Source of the DNA: Hyphomicrobiales bacterium
Lineage (GTDB): Bacteria > Pseudomonadota > Alphaproteobacteria > Rhizobiales > Aestuariivirgaceae
Reading direction: 5' to 3'
DNA length: 40,853 nt
Assembly: GCA_026982665.1 (NCBI GenBank)
Contig: JALSGQ010000132.1
Location: 1 to 40,853 of the forward strand
Shown: positions 38,076 to 40,853 of the stretch, one piece after another
Numbering within the stretch: position 1 is the stretch's first letter
Layout: every line of letters starts with the position of its first letter
Position numbers and translations under genes: made by a program
The notes under the pieces: generated by a model
What the model was told of the DNA's origin: nothing
Databases searched by the model: none
The model's input: only the letters and a program-made list of their open reading frames with translations

Positions 38076-39506
38076 ATGGCTGGTGCGTGGAAGATGCTGG
38101 GCGCACGGGAGAAATCCGCTTTCGGTCTGGCTGGACGGCAGCCGCGGCCGGCTCTGCTGCCGGTGCTTGCGGCGGCGCTGCTGTTCTCTTCCGCCGTGTC
38201 CATGCCAGTGCAGGCCGAATCATTGTCTGCAGCTCTCTCGGCGGCCTATCGCAACAACCCGCAGCTGATGGCAGAGCGCGCCAACCTGCGCGCCACTGAC
38301 GAGGGAGTGGCCAAGGCAAAGTCCGGTTGGCGGCCGCGTGTCAGCGTCAACGGGCAGATGGTTCGCGGCGTGCGCAAGACAACGCCGCTGCCCGGCACCT
38401 CGCAAGACTACAACTCGCAGCAGATCGGCATCACCCTGCAGCAGCCGTTGTTCGATGGCTTCAAGACGGCCTATGGCGTCAAGGCCGCCAAGGCGCAGGT
38501 GAAGGCCGGGCGGCAGAACCTGCTGGCCACCGAGCAGCAGGTGCTGCTGGACGCGGTGCTGGCCTACATGAACGTGGTGCGTGATGCCGAAATCGTGCGG
38601 CTGCGCAAGGTGAACGTGAAGGTGCTGCGCCAGCAGCTCAGGGCCACGCGCGATCGCTTCAACGTCGGGGATGTAACGCGCACCGATGTCTCGCAGGCGC
38701 GCGCGGCGCTGGCCGGTGCGCAGGCGCAACTGGCGCAGGCACAGGCGGAGCTGGCCAATTCGCGCGCGGCCTACGAGGAAGTGGTGGGGCACAAGCCGCG
38801 CAATTTGCGCTTTCCGCGCCGTTTGCCGAAGACGTTGCCACGCAGCCTGCGCTCGGCGCTGGACATTGCGGCGCGGCGCAATCCGCAGGTGGTGGCGGCA
38901 GCCTTCGGCGAGCAGGCTGCACGTCATGCGGTGGAGGTGGCCTTTGGCGATCTGCTGCCGAAGCTGAACCTGCAGGCAGGGCTGAGCTACAGCCGCAACA
39001 AGACGGAAGGATCGCCAGCCTCGAAAACACGTGATGCCAACATTGCGCTGGCACTGGATGTGCCGCTGTATTCCGGCGGTTACAATCATGCCAACGTGCG
39101 CGAGGCCCGGCACAAGGCGGAGGCTGCCAGCCTGCAGGTGGCGGTGGCGCGGCGCGCGGTGCAGAAGTCCGTGGTGCAGGCCTGGTACAACCTGCAGGCG
39201 GCAAAACGCCTGATTTCCGCTGCCACGGCGCAGGTGCAGGCGGCACGGCTTGCCTATCAGGGCGTGCTGGAGGAATACAAGGCCGGCTCGCGCACCACGC
39301 TGGATGTGCTCAATGCGCGGCAGGCACTCAACAATGCCAGGGTGGAGCTGGTGAAGGCGCGTGCGGCAAAGGTTTCCAGCGCCTATGCGCTGCTGGCGGC
39401 CATGGGCGGCCTGACGGCCGCGCGCCTTGGCCTTGCTGTTGCCCGTCATGATGCGGCTGCGCACTACGAGCGGGTGAAGAACAAGCCGTGGGGCACCCGT
39501 GACTGA
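38076..39506 (+). CDS. tolC: TolC family outer membrane efflux protein
   Basis: LSAALSAAYRNNPQLMAERANLRATDEGVAKAKSGWRPRVSVNGQ..., LDVLNARQALNNARVELVKAR. Confidence 0.93.
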   Translation: MAGAWKMLGAREKSAFGLAGRQPRPALLPVLAAALLFSSAVSMPVQAESLSAALSAAYRNNPQLMAERANLRATDEGVAKAKSGWRPRVSVNGQMVRGVRKTTPLPGTSQDYNSQQIGITLQQPLFDGFKTAYGVKAAKAQVKAGRQNLLATEQQVLLDAVLAYMNVVRDAEIVRLRKVNVKVLRQQLRATRDRFNVGDVTRTDVSQARAALAGAQAQLAQAQAELANSRAAYEEVVGHKPRNLRFPRRLPKTLPRSLRSALDIAARRNPQVVAAAFGEQAARHAVEVAFGDLLPKLNLQAGLSYSRNKTEGSPASKTRDANIALALDVPLYSGGYNHANVREARHKAEAASLQVAVARRAVQKSVVQAWYNLQAAKRLISAATAQVQAARLAYQGVLEEYKAGSRTTLDVLNARQALNNARVELVKARAAKVSSAYALLAAMGGLTAARLGLAVARHDAAAHYERVKNKPWGTRD

Positions 39507-39690
39507 ACCGGGAGCCTGCGCGCTACAGGGCAAGGTGCCGGGCTGATTCCCGCATCGCATGGCCCGTGGACAGCCGCCTGTGTTTTCCCCAATGCGCTGC
39601 GGGCAGGGATTCATGTGTGTGGGGGGATGCTTTACACTGCGTGGAAGAGAGCTGATTCGCAAATCTCCACATGCAGGATGAACCGAACCC

Positions 39691-40853
39691 ATGAGCCACG
39701 CATCGGATCACGCGCGTGAATTGCAGGAAATGCAGGAGGTGCTGGCCTCCATTCGCCAGGCCATCCAGGAGCACGGCAGGCAGCATGGCGCACAGGATGC
39801 GGCAGCTGGTGGTGCCGGGAGCGCGGCGGGGGCTGTGCATGCAGGTGCCGGGCAGGCCGGGGGTGATGACCTGTCCATGGCGCAGGCCATTGATGACCTG
39901 CTGGAGGATGATGCGCTGGAGTGGACGGATGCTTCGGCTGTCGGCTCCGTGTCTGGTGTTTCTGTCGAGGGTGCATCGACGGAGCATGTTTCATCCGCAG
40001 GGGTGATGCATCATGAGCATCATGAGCAGGGAACAGCCGGGCATGTGCATGCCGGTGCAGAAGTGGCGCGGCAGGCGTGGGTGGGTGAGCCGGTGGCAGA
40101 TGCATCAGGGCAGGCATCGGTGGCAGCTCCTCGGCAGGCTCGGGATGATGATGCCGCCGATGACGAGATGAAGGCGGATGCTCCCATGGCAAAGGGCTCC
40201 GGCTCCGTGGCTCCGGCAGAGGAAAAGGCTGCCGGGAGGGATGTGGAAGGCCATTCCTTCCCGGAGCGGCGGCGCGCCTTCTCAATGCGGCGTGCGGTGA
40301 TTTCTCCCCTGTTTCCTGCTTCTCCCGCAACGGCGAATCCCGCAATGGCGAAGCCTGCTGCTGCCGCAACAACACCGGTGCACCAGGCTGGCGCTTCTGC
40401 AAGTGCCTCCGCAGAGCCTTCCGGGGCGGCGGGTCAGCCTCTGGCAGCCCGGCTCTCGCAAGAGCCGTCTGATCGCTTCCCGGTTGCGGCGGCGCGCCTG
40501 ACGGGGGAACAGGTGGAGCACGAGCAGCAGGCATCTGCCGTGCCCGCTGCTCCGCAGCATGGTGCCAAGGTGGTGGCCATGCCTTCCGTGCACGGCAAGG
40601 CCTCCCGGGTGGGGGGTGGGCAGGCCGGGCAGGTTGTTGCCACGCAAGGGGCATTGGCGCTGGATGCCGATGTCCAGGTGCAGGCCGATGCAGCAGAACC
40701 TGCCGTGCGGCCATTGTTGTCGCCCAGGGTGCAGGCACGGGTGCAGGATGCGCTGGGGCGGCTGGAACGGCTGGAGCAGGCAAAGGCAGCGCTGGGTGGC
40801 GAGGAGGCATTGCGCCAGCTGGTGAGCGACCTGCTGGAACCGATGCTGGCCCG
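39691..40853 (+). CDS. popZ: DUF2497 / PopZ-like polar organising protein (3' truncated by window)
   Basis: Own translation from ATG 39691 stays open to 40853 (MSHASDHARELQEMQEVLASIRQAIQEH...LRQLVSDLLEPMLA). N-terminal short helix, long Ala/Gly/acidic linker and the start of the C-terminal LVxxLLxPML oligomerisation region; directly after tolC. Absent from the supplied ORF list. Confidence 0.85.
   Translation, partial: MSHASDHARELQEMQEVLASIRQAIQEHGRQHGAQDAAAGGAGSAAGAVHAGAGQAGGDDLSMAQAIDDLLEDDALEWTDASAVGSVSGVSVEGASTEHVSSAGVMHHEHHEQGTAGHVHAGAEVARQAWVGEPVADASGQASVAAPRQARDDDAADDEMKADAPMAKGSGSVAPAEEKAAGRDVEGHSFPERRRAFSMRRAVISPLFPASPATANPAMAKPAAAATTPVHQAGASASASAEPSGAAGQPLAARLSQEPSDRFPVAAARLTGEQVEHEQQASAVPAAPQHGAKVVAMPSVHGKASRVGGGQAGQVVATQGALALDADVQVQADAAEPAVRPLLSPRVQARVQDALGRLERLEQAKAALGGEEALRQLVSDLLEPMLA

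Noticed and set aside
37658-38299. 213-aa plus-strand ORF (and 151-aa minus-strand ORF 37748-38203) between tRNA-Cys and tolC
   Set aside because: Cys/His/Ala/Arg-rich composition driven by the repeat tract, overlap with the tolC start, no recognisable domain.

Overview
The window is a high-GC, almost entirely coding bacterial chromosome segment. Gene content and order (tuf / tRNA-Trp / secE-nusG-rplKAJL-rpoBC; hfq-hflX; purN-purM; DUF2066-pgsA-like-perM-hdaA-ppk-ppx; tolC-popZ) point to an alphaproteobacterium. It contains the 3' end of tuf, tRNA-Trp(CCA), the full ribosomal-protein/RNA polymerase cluster, an orphan LuxR-type-HTH protein, pncC/cinA-C, gatCA, hflX, hfq, purine genes, polyphosphate genes, parE, a DUF849/BKACE enzyme, a Fur-type-controlled Fe(III) ABC transporter, tRNA-Cys(GCA), tolC, and a popZ-like (DUF2497) gene that runs off the window and is missing from the supplied ORF track. 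I found no CRISPR array, mobile element or obvious defence or biosynthetic cluster. The most unusual signal is below gene level. The 5-mer GTGAC/GTCAC (GTSAC) is almost absent: I found 2 occurrences in 40.8 kb by eye. Val-Thr junctions almost always use GTA/GTT + ACN although GTG/GTC dominate elsewhere. This looks like genome-wide avoidance of a restriction/methylation-type or signalling word. Secondary findings are strong RNA hairpins between rplL and rpoB and between rpoB and rpoC, paired GCA-loop hairpins around the tuf/tRNA-Trp junction, and an identical palindrome in the rplJ and rplL leaders.
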